Shown here: positions 17,594 through 26,710 of the stretch, piece after piece
Position numbering within the stretch: position 1 is the stretch's first letter
How the letters are laid out: each line of letters begins with the position of its first letter
NCBI GenBank assembly: GCA_026993355.1
Contig: JALWTX010000001.1
Coordinates: 1 to 64,000, forward strand
Source of the DNA: Flavobacteriales bacterium
Lineage (GTDB): Bacteria > Bacteroidota > Bacteroidia > Flavobacteriales > Flavobacteriaceae
DNA length: 64,000 bases
Direction: 5' to 3'
Position numbers and translations under genes: made by a program
Notes under the pieces: model-generated
The model's database searches: none
What the model was told of the DNA's origin: nothing
What the model saw: the letters and a program-made list of their open reading frames with translations, nothing else

Positions 17594-18442
17594 ATGCAAA
17601 CTACCCGAAAACCTCATTGGTTAAAAGTCAAATTACCCAGCGGAGATAATTTTAAAGAACTTCGTCATATTGTCGAAACCCACAATTTGCATACTATTTG
17701 CAGTAGTGGCCGGTGTCCCAATATGGGTGAATGCTGGGGGGAGCGTACAGCCACCTTTATGATTTTGGGCAATATCTGCACACGTTCATGCGGTTTTTGT
17801 AATGTCTTGACAGGCCGTCCTCTGCCGGCTGATTTGGCTGAGCCTGAAAAGGTTGCCAAATCTATTCAACTAATGGGGGTCAAACATGCGGTTATAACCT
17901 CTGTGGACAGGGATGACTTACCCGACGGGGGGGCACATATATGGGCTGAGACCATTCGTAAGGTTCGTGAATTTAATCCGGGCATTACCATGGAAACTTT
18001 AATTCCTGATTTTCAAGGGAACAAAACACTTTTAGACATTATTATAAAAGAAAGCCCTGAGGTAGTATCACATAATTTGGAAACAGTCAGAAGACTGACC
18101 AAACAGGTTAGAAAGCAAGCCAAATATGATAGAAGTTTGGCTGTTTTGGCCTATCTCAAGCAACAAGGTGTCAACCGAACAAAATCAGGAATTATGTTGG
18201 GCTTGGGTGAGACCGAAGAAGAAGTCATTGAAACCATGCTAGATTTACGTTCAGCGGGGGTCGATGTGATGACAATTGGACAATATTTACAGCCTTCACC
18301 CAAACATTTGCCCGTAATACGCTACCCCCATCCGGATGAATTCAAAAAATATGAAGAAATCGGGTTAGACATGGGTTTTCGTTTTGTTGAAAGCGGTCCA
18401 TTGGTACGTTCCTCTTATCATGCTCATAAGCATATTAAATAA
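17594..18442 (+). CDS. lipA: Lipoyl synthase
   Basis: LipA is a radical SAM enzyme that inserts two sulfurs into octanoyl groups on E2 and H proteins to make lipoate. Both iron-sulfur clusters are represented. The auxiliary cluster has CSSGRCPNMGECW (three cysteines) plus the C-terminal serine ligand in VRSSYHA. The radical SAM cluster has CTRSCGFC. I use ATG 17594 (MQTTRKPHWLKVKLPSG), giving 282 residues, because the ORF-track TTG start lies inside the -7 box. The gene is transcribed alone on the plus strand, divergent from the rhomboid gene. Confidence 0.96.
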   Translation: MQTTRKPHWLKVKLPSGDNFKELRHIVETHNLHTICSSGRCPNMGECWGERTATFMILGNICTRSCGFCNVLTGRPLPADLAEPEKVAKSIQLMGVKHAVITSVDRDDLPDGGAHIWAETIRKVREFNPGITMETLIPDFQGNKTLLDIIIKESPEVVSHNLETVRRLTKQVRKQAKYDRSLAVLAYLKQQGVNRTKSGIMLGLGETEEEVIETMLDLRSAGVDVMTIGQYLQPSPKHLPVIRYPHPDEFKKYEEIGLDMGFRFVESGPLVRSSYHAHKHIK

Positions 18443-18673
18443 AATTTATACCTATTATTTATTATGTCACTTTGCATGAATAAAATATTGTTTGTTTAAA
18501 AAAGATTTATTTTTAATAACTCAAATTCCGGCCTGCCGAGTTAGTTTACATTTATTTTTAATTTTACAACAGATTGAAAATATTTTTTTTAATTTGCTTA
18601 AAATTCTCATGTTATAAGATTCAATCAATATTTTAATAATTGAAATTTTATTATGAGAATAAACAATTAAGGT

Positions 18674-21091
18674 ATGGAAAATAAAGAATTGGATCTGGCT
18701 TGGGAATTTGTCAATTATACACAAAAATCCGTTTTCTTAACCGGAAAAGCCGGAACCGGCAAAACCACTTTTTTACACCGTTTAAAAAATGAAAGTGTCA
18801 AATCAATGGCTATTGTTGCCCCTACCGGTGTAGCGGCTATCAATGCACGTGGAATCACCATGCATTCTTTATTCCAATTACCCTTTGGCCCGATACCCCC
18901 CGATACGGTCATTAAAAGAGATTTCAAACAAAAGTTCAGTAAAAAAAAGATTCAGCTGATAAAATCCTTAGACTTACTTATTATTGATGAAATCAGTATG
19001 GTCCGTGCAGATTTATTAGATGCCATTGACCGCACTTTACGACGTTATAAAAATAAACAAAAAGTATTTGGCGGCACCCAAGTGTTAATGATTGGCGACT
19101 TGCAACAATTGGCCCCCGTGGTAAAACCGCAAGATTGGGAATTGCTTAAAAAATACTACGAAACACCTTATTTTTTTAGCAGTCGTGCTTATCAAGAAGT
19201 CAAACCGGTAAATATAGAACTCAAAAAAATCTATCGTCAAAACGATGAAATTTTTATTAATGTTTTAAATGAAGTTAGAGAAAACCGGTTAAGCAAACGA
19301 ACCACAAGCCTGTTAAATAAACGCTATATTCCCGGTTTTTCGCCACCTGATAATGAAGATTACATTACACTGACGACCCATAATTATAAAGCCGAAAAAA
19401 TCAACCGGCAAAAACTGTCTGATTTACAGGGAAAAACTTTTTATTTTCATGCCTTAATTGAAGGCCATTTTCCGGAAAATGCCTATCCTAATGATTTAAA
19501 ATTGGCCTTAAAAAAAGATGCACAGGTCATGTTCATTAAAAACGACAGTAGTCCGGACAAAAGATATTATAATGGTAAAATAGGCCGGATAACTTTTATT
19601 GACGACAAAAGTATTTTTGTAAAATGTCCCGGTGATGAAGAAGAAATTGAAGTAAACCGAGAAAAGTGGGAAAATATTACCTATGAAGTAGAGGCGGAAA
19701 GTGGTCGTATTACAGAAAAAGTACAAGGCTCTTTCGCCCAAATTCCCCTACGGTTGGCATGGGCTATTACTATACACAAAAGTCAGGGTTTGACATTTGA
19801 CAAAGCGATCATAGATGCGGAACTTTCTTTTGCACATGGCCAAACCTATGTGGCTTTGAGTCGTTGCAAAACATTGGATGGTTTAGTCTTACAATCGCCT
19901 CTTAAAAGCCAAAGTATTATCAATGACCAACGTATTAATAACTTCAATGAATATTTAACGCAAACCGCTCCCGGCCAAACCGAATTGTCCCTTGCCAAAA
20001 AACAATTTTTTATTGAAACTTTGGCCGAATTATTTGATTATACACCTCTGCAATACAGGACTAACCGTCTTTTACACCTCTATAAAACGCAGACAAGCAG
20101 CATACAAGGGAACGTAAAGGTCGAATTAGACCAGTTTAAACAGTTATTAGATGAACTATCTCAAGTCAGTCATAAATTTATCCGTCAAATGCAGCAAATG
20201 GCAGCCCGTACAAAGCATCCTGAACAGGAGGATGAGATACAAAAAAGATTAGAAAAAGCTTTGTCTTATTACCGGACATTTACCCACGAACAATTACAAC
20301 CTGCTTTTGAAAAAATAACTTTTGATATCGAGCAAAAGCAATTGAAAAAAGATTTTGAAAAACATTATTTAGAACTGACGGAACTTCTTGCACAAAAAAT
20401 CTCTTTATTTCAACATTTAAAAATACCGTACACGGTGTTTACCTACCTGAATAGCCGCCGCGAAGCTATTTTGAAAAGCCAAATGATTAAAAAAGAAAAA
20501 AGTATAAAAAAACTGCCTGAGATTGTTCACGACGATCTGTTTGACGCATTAAAAACATTGAGAAGTCATTTGGCTTTAAAAGAAGATATACCTAATTATC
20601 AAGTATTTACACAAGAAAGCCTTTACCAACTCTGTGAAAAATTGCCCGTGACAGAGAGGCAACTAAAAAAAATTAAAGGCATAGGCAAAAACCGCATAAA
20701 AAAATATGGCGAACCAATCATCTCTCTTATTAAAGATTATTGTATCGTAAATAATATAATGTTAAAAGAAGATGAACCCTTAGTAAAAGAAACGAAAAAA
20801 AACACCAAAGAAATTTCTTTGGACATGTTTAAAGCAGGCAAAAATGTAGAAGAAATTGCCAATGAACGTCACTTAACAACCGGCACAATTTGGAATCATT
20901 TAGCATATTTTGTACCAACAGGAGAGATTAAAATGGCAGATTTAATTCCTAAAGAAAAAATAAAGGCAATCCAACAAATTATGACCACAAATAAATTTGA
21001 AAATTTAACTGAGCTAAAACAAATTGCCGGCGATAATTATTCATGGAATGAATTACGGCTGATAATGAAGCAAGTAGAAAATAAAATTTAA
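18674..21091 (+). CDS. Pif1/RecD-like helicase with HRDC and helix-turn-helix C-terminus
   Basis: The 805-residue protein has a superfamily 1B helicase core: Walker A LTGKAGTGKTTFLH, PTGVAAINARG, Walker B LLIIDEISMVRADLLD, IGDLQQLAPVV and the C-terminal motif AWAITIHKSQGLTFD...YVALSRC. This is followed by a coiled helical linker, an HRDC-like domain (~640-700, LPVTERQLKKIKGIGKNRIKKYG) and a C-terminal helix-turn-helix (MFKAGKNVEEIANERHLTTGTIWNHL) like that found at the end of RecQ-type helicases. The organisation occurs in Bacteroidota, so this is a known but little-studied family. It probably unwinds DNA at G-quadruplex or stalled-fork sites, by analogy with Pif1. It is monocistronic. Confidence 0.88.
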   Translation: MENKELDLAWEFVNYTQKSVFLTGKAGTGKTTFLHRLKNESVKSMAIVAPTGVAAINARGITMHSLFQLPFGPIPPDTVIKRDFKQKFSKKKIQLIKSLDLLIIDEISMVRADLLDAIDRTLRRYKNKQKVFGGTQVLMIGDLQQLAPVVKPQDWELLKKYYETPYFFSSRAYQEVKPVNIELKKIYRQNDEIFINVLNEVRENRLSKRTTSLLNKRYIPGFSPPDNEDYITLTTHNYKAEKINRQKLSDLQGKTFYFHALIEGHFPENAYPNDLKLALKKDAQVMFIKNDSSPDKRYYNGKIGRITFIDDKSIFVKCPGDEEEIEVNREKWENITYEVEAESGRITEKVQGSFAQIPLRLAWAITIHKSQGLTFDKAIIDAELSFAHGQTYVALSRCKTLDGLVLQSPLKSQSIINDQRINNFNEYLTQTAPGQTELSLAKKQFFIETLAELFDYTPLQYRTNRLLHLYKTQTSSIQGNVKVELDQFKQLLDELSQVSHKFIRQMQQMAARTKHPEQEDEIQKRLEKALSYYRTFTHEQLQPAFEKITFDIEQKQLKKDFEKHYLELTELLAQKISLFQHLKIPYTVFTYLNSRREAILKSQMIKKEKSIKKLPEIVHDDLFDALKTLRSHLALKEDIPNYQVFTQESLYQLCEKLPVTERQLKKIKGIGKNRIKKYGEPIISLIKDYCIVNNIMLKEDEPLVKETKKNTKEISLDMFKAGKNVEEIANERHLTTGTIWNHLAYFVPTGEIKMADLIPKEKIKAIQQIMTTNKFENLTELKQIAGDNYSWNELRLIMKQVENKI

Positions 21092-21168
21092 AACCCCTAA
21101 AATTTAATACATTCATAAAAAAATGTTAATTTTTACACTTAAGACTTAAAAAATAAGCATATAACACA

Positions 21169-21197
21169 TTTGATTTCAATTTAATTTTATATTTTTG
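21169..21197 (+). promoter_or_regulatory. Promoter of the 106-residue unknown gene
   Basis: TTTG (21169-21172), a 17-bp spacer and TATTTTTG (21190-21197) form a complete Bacteroidota promoter. Transcription would begin near 21204, about 19 nt before the ATG. Confidence 0.72.
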
Positions 21198-21222
21198 TGT
21201 TTGCATTGTTAAAACAAAAAGG

Positions 21223-21543
21223 ATGTCTAAATTGAAGTATGAGATAATGCTGCCTAAAAATCCGGAACAGTTAGAAGGTCAACTTAAAGATATTTTTAGG
21301 AAAAACACTAATCATATAATGGTTAAAATTCTGGATGAATACATAGCACCGGAAGATTTAAACAAGATATTGCACAAGCTGCAAGCATCTATAAAAAAAT
21401 TTAGAAAGAATAAATCGTTAATTATTCTCACTGACAATTACGAAGCAGTTCCGGATTTTGTCCCTGTTTCACCAACTGAAGAAGAAGGCATTGACATCAT
21501 TGAATTTGAAGAAATTGAAAGAGATTTAATGTTGGATGAATAA
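21223..21543 (+). CDS. Small conserved flavobacterial protein of unknown function
   Basis: This is a 106-residue, acidic, soluble protein with alternating strands and helices (MVKILDEYIAPEDLNKILHKLQ, KSLIILTDNYEAVPDFVPVSPTEEE) ending in DIIEFEEIERDLMLDE. The C-terminal pattern PTxxExxDIIExEEIERDL resembles, from memory, a small protein that many Flavobacteriia encode directly upstream of ribonuclease Z and that is sometimes misannotated as ribonuclease Z itself. The strand-helix pattern recalls STAS-like proteins. No rnz gene follows here. A strong promoter precedes it, and an AT-rich hairpin (21582-21605) may end the transcript. Confidence 0.72.
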   Translation: MSKLKYEIMLPKNPEQLEGQLKDIFRKNTNHIMVKILDEYIAPEDLNKILHKLQASIKKFRKNKSLIILTDNYEAVPDFVPVSPTEEEGIDIIEFEEIERDLMLDE

Positions 21544-21692
21544 TATTTTATAAATTTAACCGTTTAATATTAATAACTTATAAAAGAATCATCAAAAATT
21601 CTTTTAAAATAATCTGAAACAACTCAATAACACGACACATAATTTAAAACAATGCGCTATGATAATTAGAAAGGGAAAACAAAAAATAAATT

Positions 21693-22352
21693 ATGAAAAC
21701 AAAACAAGCGAACAAACACGAACTACGCCGCCAAAAATGGTTGGAGTTGTTACAAGAAGCCATTGACGAAGGGGTTAACCTCCAAGTAAATCACCGTTTC
21801 AAATACAAAGGACAAAATCTAGGAACTTTTTTGGTTGATGCCAAACGAAGAGGTAGCGATGAACTGAAAGAAAAAATTAAGAAAATGGGGCTTGACTTCA
21901 GAAAACACAGCAACAAGCCCGAGGATTATTTGTACAAATACATTCAAGAATTATGGAACGATCCTAACCCAAACAAAGGAAACTACATTACCCGTTTCAA
22001 TACTTGCATCTTACCTAAAAAAGATATCCTTAAAAAACAAACCAAACAAGAATTAGAAGTTGTTTGGAAACTCAAATTTGGGGAAGAACGGCGCTGGAGC
22101 AAACGCGATGATGTTTTAACCCGTGTGTATAAATGGAAACAATTTAGATATAACCGGAAACTAAATCCGGAAAAAAAATGGTTTCAACCAAAATCTAAAA
22201 TGGGCGATTTATATTTCTGGGTCTATTCGCGTAAACACAAACCTTGGTTAATGCAAGCTATTTTAGATCAATTTGACACTTATGAATTAGAAGAATTAAA
22301 AAATGAAGGCTTTGTTAAACAAGCTTGGTTAGACAAACTGGAAAAAAAATAA
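21693..22352 (+). CDS. Basic protein of unknown function, possibly nucleic-acid binding
   Basis: I do not recognise this 219-residue protein. It is rich in Lys, Arg and Trp, lacks a signal peptide or membrane segment, and appears mostly helical. Two stretches, LGTFLVDAKRRGSDELKEKIKKMGL and MGDLYFWVYSRKHKPWLMQAIL, share a layout (small or hydrophobic start, aromatic or Leu, basic RK turn, then amphipathic helix). This loosely resembles the helicase-associated domain repeats seen at the ends of some helicases. DNA or RNA binding is therefore an inference only. It stands alone between an upstream AT-rich gap and a bidirectional terminator. Confidence 0.7.
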   Translation: MKTKQANKHELRRQKWLELLQEAIDEGVNLQVNHRFKYKGQNLGTFLVDAKRRGSDELKEKIKKMGLDFRKHSNKPEDYLYKYIQELWNDPNPNKGNYITRFNTCILPKKDILKKQTKQELEVVWKLKFGEERRWSKRDDVLTRVYKWKQFRYNRKLNPEKKWFQPKSKMGDLYFWVYSRKHKPWLMQAILDQFDTYELEELKNEGFVKQAWLDKLEKK

Positions 22353-22365
22353 CTACATAGAAATG

Positions 22366-22392
22366 AGGCTGTCTTTTGAGGCAGCCTATTTT
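22366..22392. terminator. Bidirectional terminator between convergent genes
   Basis: AGGCTG ... CAGCCT with a 10-nt loop is followed by TATTTT. It lies between the 219-residue plus-strand gene and the convergent ygiQ end. Confidence 0.6.
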
Positions 22393-22402
22393 GAATAAAA
22401 AG

Positions 22403-24319
22403 TTATTTCCTTCTTGCATGGTGCGGTTTAAAAGATTTTTTCTTTTTTTTATAATTGGAGCCATTTTTTTTATGCACCGGTTTTTCTAACAGTTTACGTA
22501 ACAAATCGGTTCGCCCCAGTTCTGTTAGTTTTCGTTTAATCCACTGACGGTTTTCCGGTTTGTACCAGAAGAAAAACTTCCATTGTTCTAATTTCGTTCG
22601 TCTGTCTCTCACAACCCTAACCGGTTTGAGTGTATAAGGATGATAACCTGAATAATAAGCAACTGTAGCCACCGTCATAGGTGTTGGCGTAAAATCTTGA
22701 ACTTGTTCTAATTTAAAACCCATATCTTTGGTTTCGGCAGCCAAATTGGCCATATCTTCCATATCGCTTTCGGGATGTGAAGAAATAAAATAAGGAATTA
22801 ATTGCTGCTTTAAATGATGCTTTCTTAAAATTTTGTCATATACTTTTTTAAAATCATGAAAATATTTAAAAGAAGGTTTTCGCATCATTTTTAAAACACG
22901 GTCAGAGGTATGTTCGGGAGCAACTTTTAAACGCCCTGAAGTATGTTTGGTAATTAATTGTTCCAAATATGCTTCTAACTGCTTTGGATCGGCTTTTTTA
23001 TTAAAAGAAGGCACGGTTAAATCATAACGAATACCGCTACCTACAAAAGCTTTTTTAACTTGCGGATGTGTATCTATCATTTTATAAATAGCCAACAAAT
23101 CTTTATGGGAAGTATCCAAATTACTGCATACTACTGGATTGATACATGAAGGAGCAGTACATTTTTCGCAAATACTCAGGTCCTTACCACGCATTTTATA
23201 CATATTGGCAGAAGGACCGCCAATATCCGAAATATAGCCTTTAAAATCTTCTTGTGTAACAATTTGCTCTAACTCCCGTTTAATAGATGCTTTACTCCTA
23301 CTGGCAATAAATTTACCTTGATGAGCCGAAATAGTGCAAAAACTACATCCGCCAAAACACCCCCGATGGATATTTATAGAGTGTTTAATCATTTCATAAG
23401 CCGGAATCGCCCCCCGTTTACGGTATTTGGGGTGTGGTAAGCGTGTAAAAGGCAAATCAAAGGCAGCATCTATTTCGTGTTCGGTCATGGCCGGATAAGC
23501 CGGGTTTATGACTAATGTTTGGTCACCGATTTTCTGTAAAATACGCTTCTGAGCCACCATTCTATTGGCCTCTATTTCAATAGTTTTGAAATTTTGTGCA
23601 AAAGCTTTTTTATCTTTCAAGCAAACTTCATGGGCATTAAGCCAAACATCTTCCCAATGTTTGTTTTTAGGCAGTTTTTCATCCGATTTTTGTAAAAAGG
23701 CAGTCTGTTTAATCGTTTTTAAAGATGAAAAGGGTACGCCACGTTCCACCAGTTTGACAATCTCTCTTAAAGGCTGCTCTCCCATTCCGTATACCAACAA
23801 ATCTGCCCCTGAATCTTTCAAAATAGAAGGACGTAAGCTGTCACTCCAATAATCATAATGTGTCACACGACGCAAAGACGCTTCTATACCGCCAATTAGA
23901 ACCGGGACATCCGGAAAAAAACGCTTCAAGATTCGGGTATATTCAATACTGGCATAATCGGGTCTGTTTCCCCATTCACCTCCGGGCGAATATGCATCCT
24001 TATCCCGTCGTTTTTTACTGGCGGTATAATTGCTCACCATAGAGTCCATACTGCCGGCCGTAACGGCAAAAAACAAACGGGGTTTTCCTAATTTGGTAAA
24101 ATCTTGCAAATTATCCCGCACATTGGGTTGCGGCACAATAGCGATACGCAAACCGAAACTTTCAAAAATTCTCCCCACTACTGCCGGACCAAATGAGGGG
24201 TGGTCGATATACGCATCACCACTAAATAAAATAACGTCCAATTGGTCCCATCCACGCTTTTTCACTTCTTTGGCAGTAGTTGGCAACCAATCAGTTAAAG
24301 CATATTTTCTAATTTGCAT
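22403..24319 (-). CDS. ygiQ: YgiQ family radical SAM protein
   Basis: The 638-residue protein has an N-terminal Rossmann-like domain (DVILFSGDAYIDHPSFGPAVVGR), the central radical SAM core with the cluster motif RGCFGGCSFC, and a second cysteine group (CEKCTAPSCINPVVC) that may bind another cluster. A lysine-rich C-terminal tail completes it. The substrate of YgiQ proteins is not established. The length matches the family (~600-700). Two ATGs occur, at 24325 and 24319. The -7 element at 24344-24337 leaves a more plausible leader for 24319 (MQIRKYALTDWLP), which I use. Confidence 0.92.
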   Translation of the reverse strand: MQIRKYALTDWLPTTAKEVKKRGWDQLDVILFSGDAYIDHPSFGPAVVGRIFESFGLRIAIVPQPNVRDNLQDFTKLGKPRLFFAVTAGSMDSMVSNYTASKKRRDKDAYSPGGEWGNRPDYASIEYTRILKRFFPDVPVLIGGIEASLRRVTHYDYWSDSLRPSILKDSGADLLVYGMGEQPLREIVKLVERGVPFSSLKTIKQTAFLQKSDEKLPKNKHWEDVWLNAHEVCLKDKKAFAQNFKTIEIEANRMVAQKRILQKIGDQTLVINPAYPAMTEHEIDAAFDLPFTRLPHPKYRKRGAIPAYEMIKHSINIHRGCFGGCSFCTISAHQGKFIASRSKASIKRELEQIVTQEDFKGYISDIGGPSANMYKMRGKDLSICEKCTAPSCINPVVCSNLDTSHKDLLAIYKMIDTHPQVKKAFVGSGIRYDLTVPSFNKKADPKQLEAYLEQLITKHTSGRLKVAPEHTSDRVLKMMRKPSFKYFHDFKKVYDKILRKHHLKQQLIPYFISSHPESDMEDMANLAAETKDMGFKLEQVQDFTPTPMTVATVAYYSGYHPYTLKPVRVVRDRRTKLEQWKFFFWYKPENRQWIKRKLTELGRTDLLRKLLEKPVHKKNGSNYKKKKKSFKPHHARRK

Positions 24320-24336
24320 AAGCATTAATTGTAAGG

Positions 24337-24344
24337 CAAAGATA
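24337..24344 (-). promoter_or_regulatory. -7 element (TATCTTTG) of ygiQ
   Basis: The minus-strand TATCTTTG matches the consensus just upstream of ygiQ. A -33 element is not evident. It faces away from the mobA promoter in the same intergenic region. Confidence 0.45.
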
Positions 24345-24391
24345 CAATAGATTTTTCATTTGACTAAAAAGTATAAAATTTATGATTTAAT

Positions 24392-24424
24392 TTTGAAAAA
24401 TCCTTTTTTTTATCTCTATTTTTG
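24392..24424 (+). promoter_or_regulatory. Promoter of mobA
   Basis: TTTG (24392-24395), a 21-bp spacer and TATTTTTG (24417-24424) match the Bacteroidota promoter. The predicted start near 24431 leaves about 14 nt before the mobA ATG. Confidence 0.7.
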
Positions 24425-24444
24425 TCCTATCTTAATAAAAATAA

Positions 24445-25005
24445 ATGAATTTATCAGGGATAATAATGGCAGGTGGTAAAAGCAGTCGAATGGGTGTTGA
24501 CAAAACCCATCTCAAACTCCGAGAAGAGAGTTTTTTAAGTCATGCCATAAAACTTTTAGAACATTTTACCGATGATATTATTATCAGTTCAAATCAAAGT
24601 TTATCTACCAAATATAAAGTTGTCCCAGACAAAATTCAAAATATAGGACCTATAGGAGGATTACAAACCTGTCTGCCCCTTATAAAATCTGACAAAGCAA
24701 TTGTTATTCCGGTAGATATGCCCTTGATGACCCCTCAAATTATAAAATATTTGTACGAACAGGCTGACTTGAATCTTTTATTAAATCTATTGGAAATTGA
24801 GGGGCAACCCCAAATGTTAACGGCTATATATGATAAAAAAATATTAGCTTACATAGATGAACTCATTACTAAAAAAAACTACCGTTTACGCAGTTTTTTA
24901 AGCCTGTTTAAAGTAGGCGTTATTCCGGCGGATCATTATAAAAATGAATTGATTAACATTAACCGACCCATCGACTTAAAAAAAATAAGAAAGAATGAAA
25001 AATAA
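24445..25005 (+). CDS. mobA: Molybdenum cofactor guanylyltransferase
   Basis: MobA attaches GMP to molybdopterin to form the dinucleotide cofactor. The 186-residue protein shows the nucleotidyltransferase signature IIMAGGKSSRMGVDKTHLKL, the nucleotide-binding IGPIGGLQTCL and the metal-binding VIPVDMPLMTP. It is close to the usual length (~190). Its last codons overlap the next gene by 11 nt, which points to translational coupling with the membrane-NTPase fusion. No other cofactor genes (moaA, moeA) are in the window. Confidence 0.93.
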   Translation: MNLSGIIMAGGKSSRMGVDKTHLKLREESFLSHAIKLLEHFTDDIIISSNQSLSTKYKVVPDKIQNIGPIGGLQTCLPLIKSDKAIVIPVDMPLMTPQIIKYLYEQADLNLLLNLLEIEGQPQMLTAIYDKKILAYIDELITKKNYRLRSFLSLFKVGVIPADHYKNELININRPIDLKKIRKNEK

Positions 25006-26668
25006 AACACAAGATGTTTGGCTTAAAGCAGCTGTTATTGGGAGTATTTGGGCCAGTTTTGAGATAATCTTTGGGGGATTTTTTCATAGTCTTCGATTAC
25101 CTTTTGCAGGTACTTTCATGACCTTTACTTCTATTATTCTTTTAATTGCCTTTTCGTATAAATGGCAAGATAAAAATTTATTTATAAAAGCCGGACTTAT
25201 AGCAGCCTTGATGCGTTCTCTTATGCCAACTTCTGTTATTTTGGGCCCTTTACTCGGCATTTTGGGTGAAGCATTTTTTTTTCAGCTGGCAATTAACATA
25301 TTCGGTCGCAATTTTATCGCCTTTGCACTGGCCGGCATTTTGTCTATGTTTAGTGCCATTATCCATAAAATAGTTGGTTTAATCTTGGTTTACGGCTTCG
25401 ACATCGTCAAAATCCTTGAAAATCTGTATTATGTATTTTTACATATAACACATTTTAAGCTTCCTCTAAATCAATTATTGTATTTAGTAATGGCAGCTTA
25501 CACCTTTTTAGGACTACTGGCAGCATTAATCGGTCAATATACCGGCAAAAGATTACTTCATACACAACAAGATGCTAACTTGACTTTAGGGCATATTTCA
25601 TTTAACAATGAATTATTTAGCATGCATAATTTTTCATATAATTCTAAATATCTTATCCTACATACACTTATATTAATAATTTTACTCTTTAGTCTTGATT
25701 TCTTTCCGTTGGGTTACACTTTGTTCCCTCTATCTATTTATTTAGGCTGGCTATGGAAGCGCTATGCATCAGCCATGCATCATTTTGACCGGCCTCTTTT
25801 TTGGCTGCAATTGCTCATTATCGGGTTATTGGCTGTATGGTTATGGCAAGATAAAATGACCGGTCTGATAGTAGGTTTGAAAATGATATTAAGAGCAATT
25901 TTGGTCGTATCAAGTTTAACTGCAATTAGCGTAGAGCTAAAAAATCCGCTGGTAAAAGCTATTCTGTACCGCAAAGGTTATTCACATCTTTATGCCGGTT
26001 TGGGATTGGCAACGTCAGCGGTACCGTACATCATCAAAAATATAGCACAAGACAAAAAAGGTCTTTTAAATCCATTTAAAATTTTACAAAAAGCCATTAC
26101 TTTATCCGATAATTTGCTGCAAGAATTCAGCCGTCAATTTTATAGTCAAACTAAAAATTATATTATCACAGGAGATATCCATAGCGGTAAAACCAGTTTT
26201 TTAAAGCAAGTTTTAGCCATTTTGAAAGAAAAAAATCCGGACTTAAAAGTAGGCGGTATTATTGCACATGGGTTTGATTTTAATGGTGTTAGATACGGAT
26301 TTAACATCGAAAACATTGCTACCGGACAAAAAGAATTTTTATGCGGGCAAGAGCCGGCCGATGATAGCTTAAAAATAGGGCGCTTTTATTTTTCGAAACA
26401 AGGACTGGATTTTGGTCATAAAGCAATTTTAAACAATATAAATAAGCTTGATTTGTTGGTCATAGATGAAGTCGGTTATTTAGAACTGAAAGGCCAAGCT
26501 TGGTTTGAAGCCATAGAAACTGCCCTGAAACAAGATAACTTATCGATTATAATGGTCGTTCGCAAGCGTATTTTAGACAAAATTTTAGCCTTATGGAAAA
26601 CTAAAAATTTTGTCATTATAGATATAGCTACGCATAAGCCGGAAGAAATTGCTGACTTAGTAGTTTAA
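24995..26668 (+). CDS. Polytopic membrane protein fused to a THEP1-like NTPase
   Basis: Residues 1-~185 contain about six hydrophobic helices (e.g. GSIWASFEIIFGGFFHSLRLPFAG, FALAGILSMFSAIIHKIVGLIL). A second membrane block at ~220-350 contains further helices, with a linker recalling the transmembrane subunits of ECF/CbiQ transporters. Residues ~388-557 form a P-loop NTPase: Walker A TGDIHSGKTS, GGIIAHGF, and Walker B LLVIDEVGYLEL, like the THEP1 family. The stop-start overlap with mobA suggests a shared role in molybdenum or cofactor handling. The fusion may be a transporter energised by, or a receptor coupled to, its own NTPase. That function is inferred from architecture only. Confidence 0.8.
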   Translation: MKNKTQDVWLKAAVIGSIWASFEIIFGGFFHSLRLPFAGTFMTFTSIILLIAFSYKWQDKNLFIKAGLIAALMRSLMPTSVILGPLLGILGEAFFFQLAINIFGRNFIAFALAGILSMFSAIIHKIVGLILVYGFDIVKILENLYYVFLHITHFKLPLNQLLYLVMAAYTFLGLLAALIGQYTGKRLLHTQQDANLTLGHISFNNELFSMHNFSYNSKYLILHTLILIILLFSLDFFPLGYTLFPLSIYLGWLWKRYASAMHHFDRPLFWLQLLIIGLLAVWLWQDKMTGLIVGLKMILRAILVVSSLTAISVELKNPLVKAILYRKGYSHLYAGLGLATSAVPYIIKNIAQDKKGLLNPFKILQKAITLSDNLLQEFSRQFYSQTKNYIITGDIHSGKTSFLKQVLAILKEKNPDLKVGGIIAHGFDFNGVRYGFNIENIATGQKEFLCGQEPADDSLKIGRFYFSKQGLDFGHKAILNNINKLDLLVIDEVGYLELKGQAWFEAIETALKQDNLSIIMVVRKRILDKILALWKTKNFVIIDIATHKPEEIADLVV

Positions 26669-26710
26669 ATATTTTAAAAAATTTTTGTATTTTTAAAGAA
26701 AAATAAGCTC

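Noticed and set aside
18521-18724. Minus-strand ORF between lipA and the helicase gene
   Set aside because: Overlaps the helicase start, lacks family features and shows AT-rich chance coding.
21582-21605. AT-rich hairpin after the 106-residue gene
   Set aside because: The 8-bp A/T-rich stem has weak stability; noted as a possible terminator but not listed as a feature.
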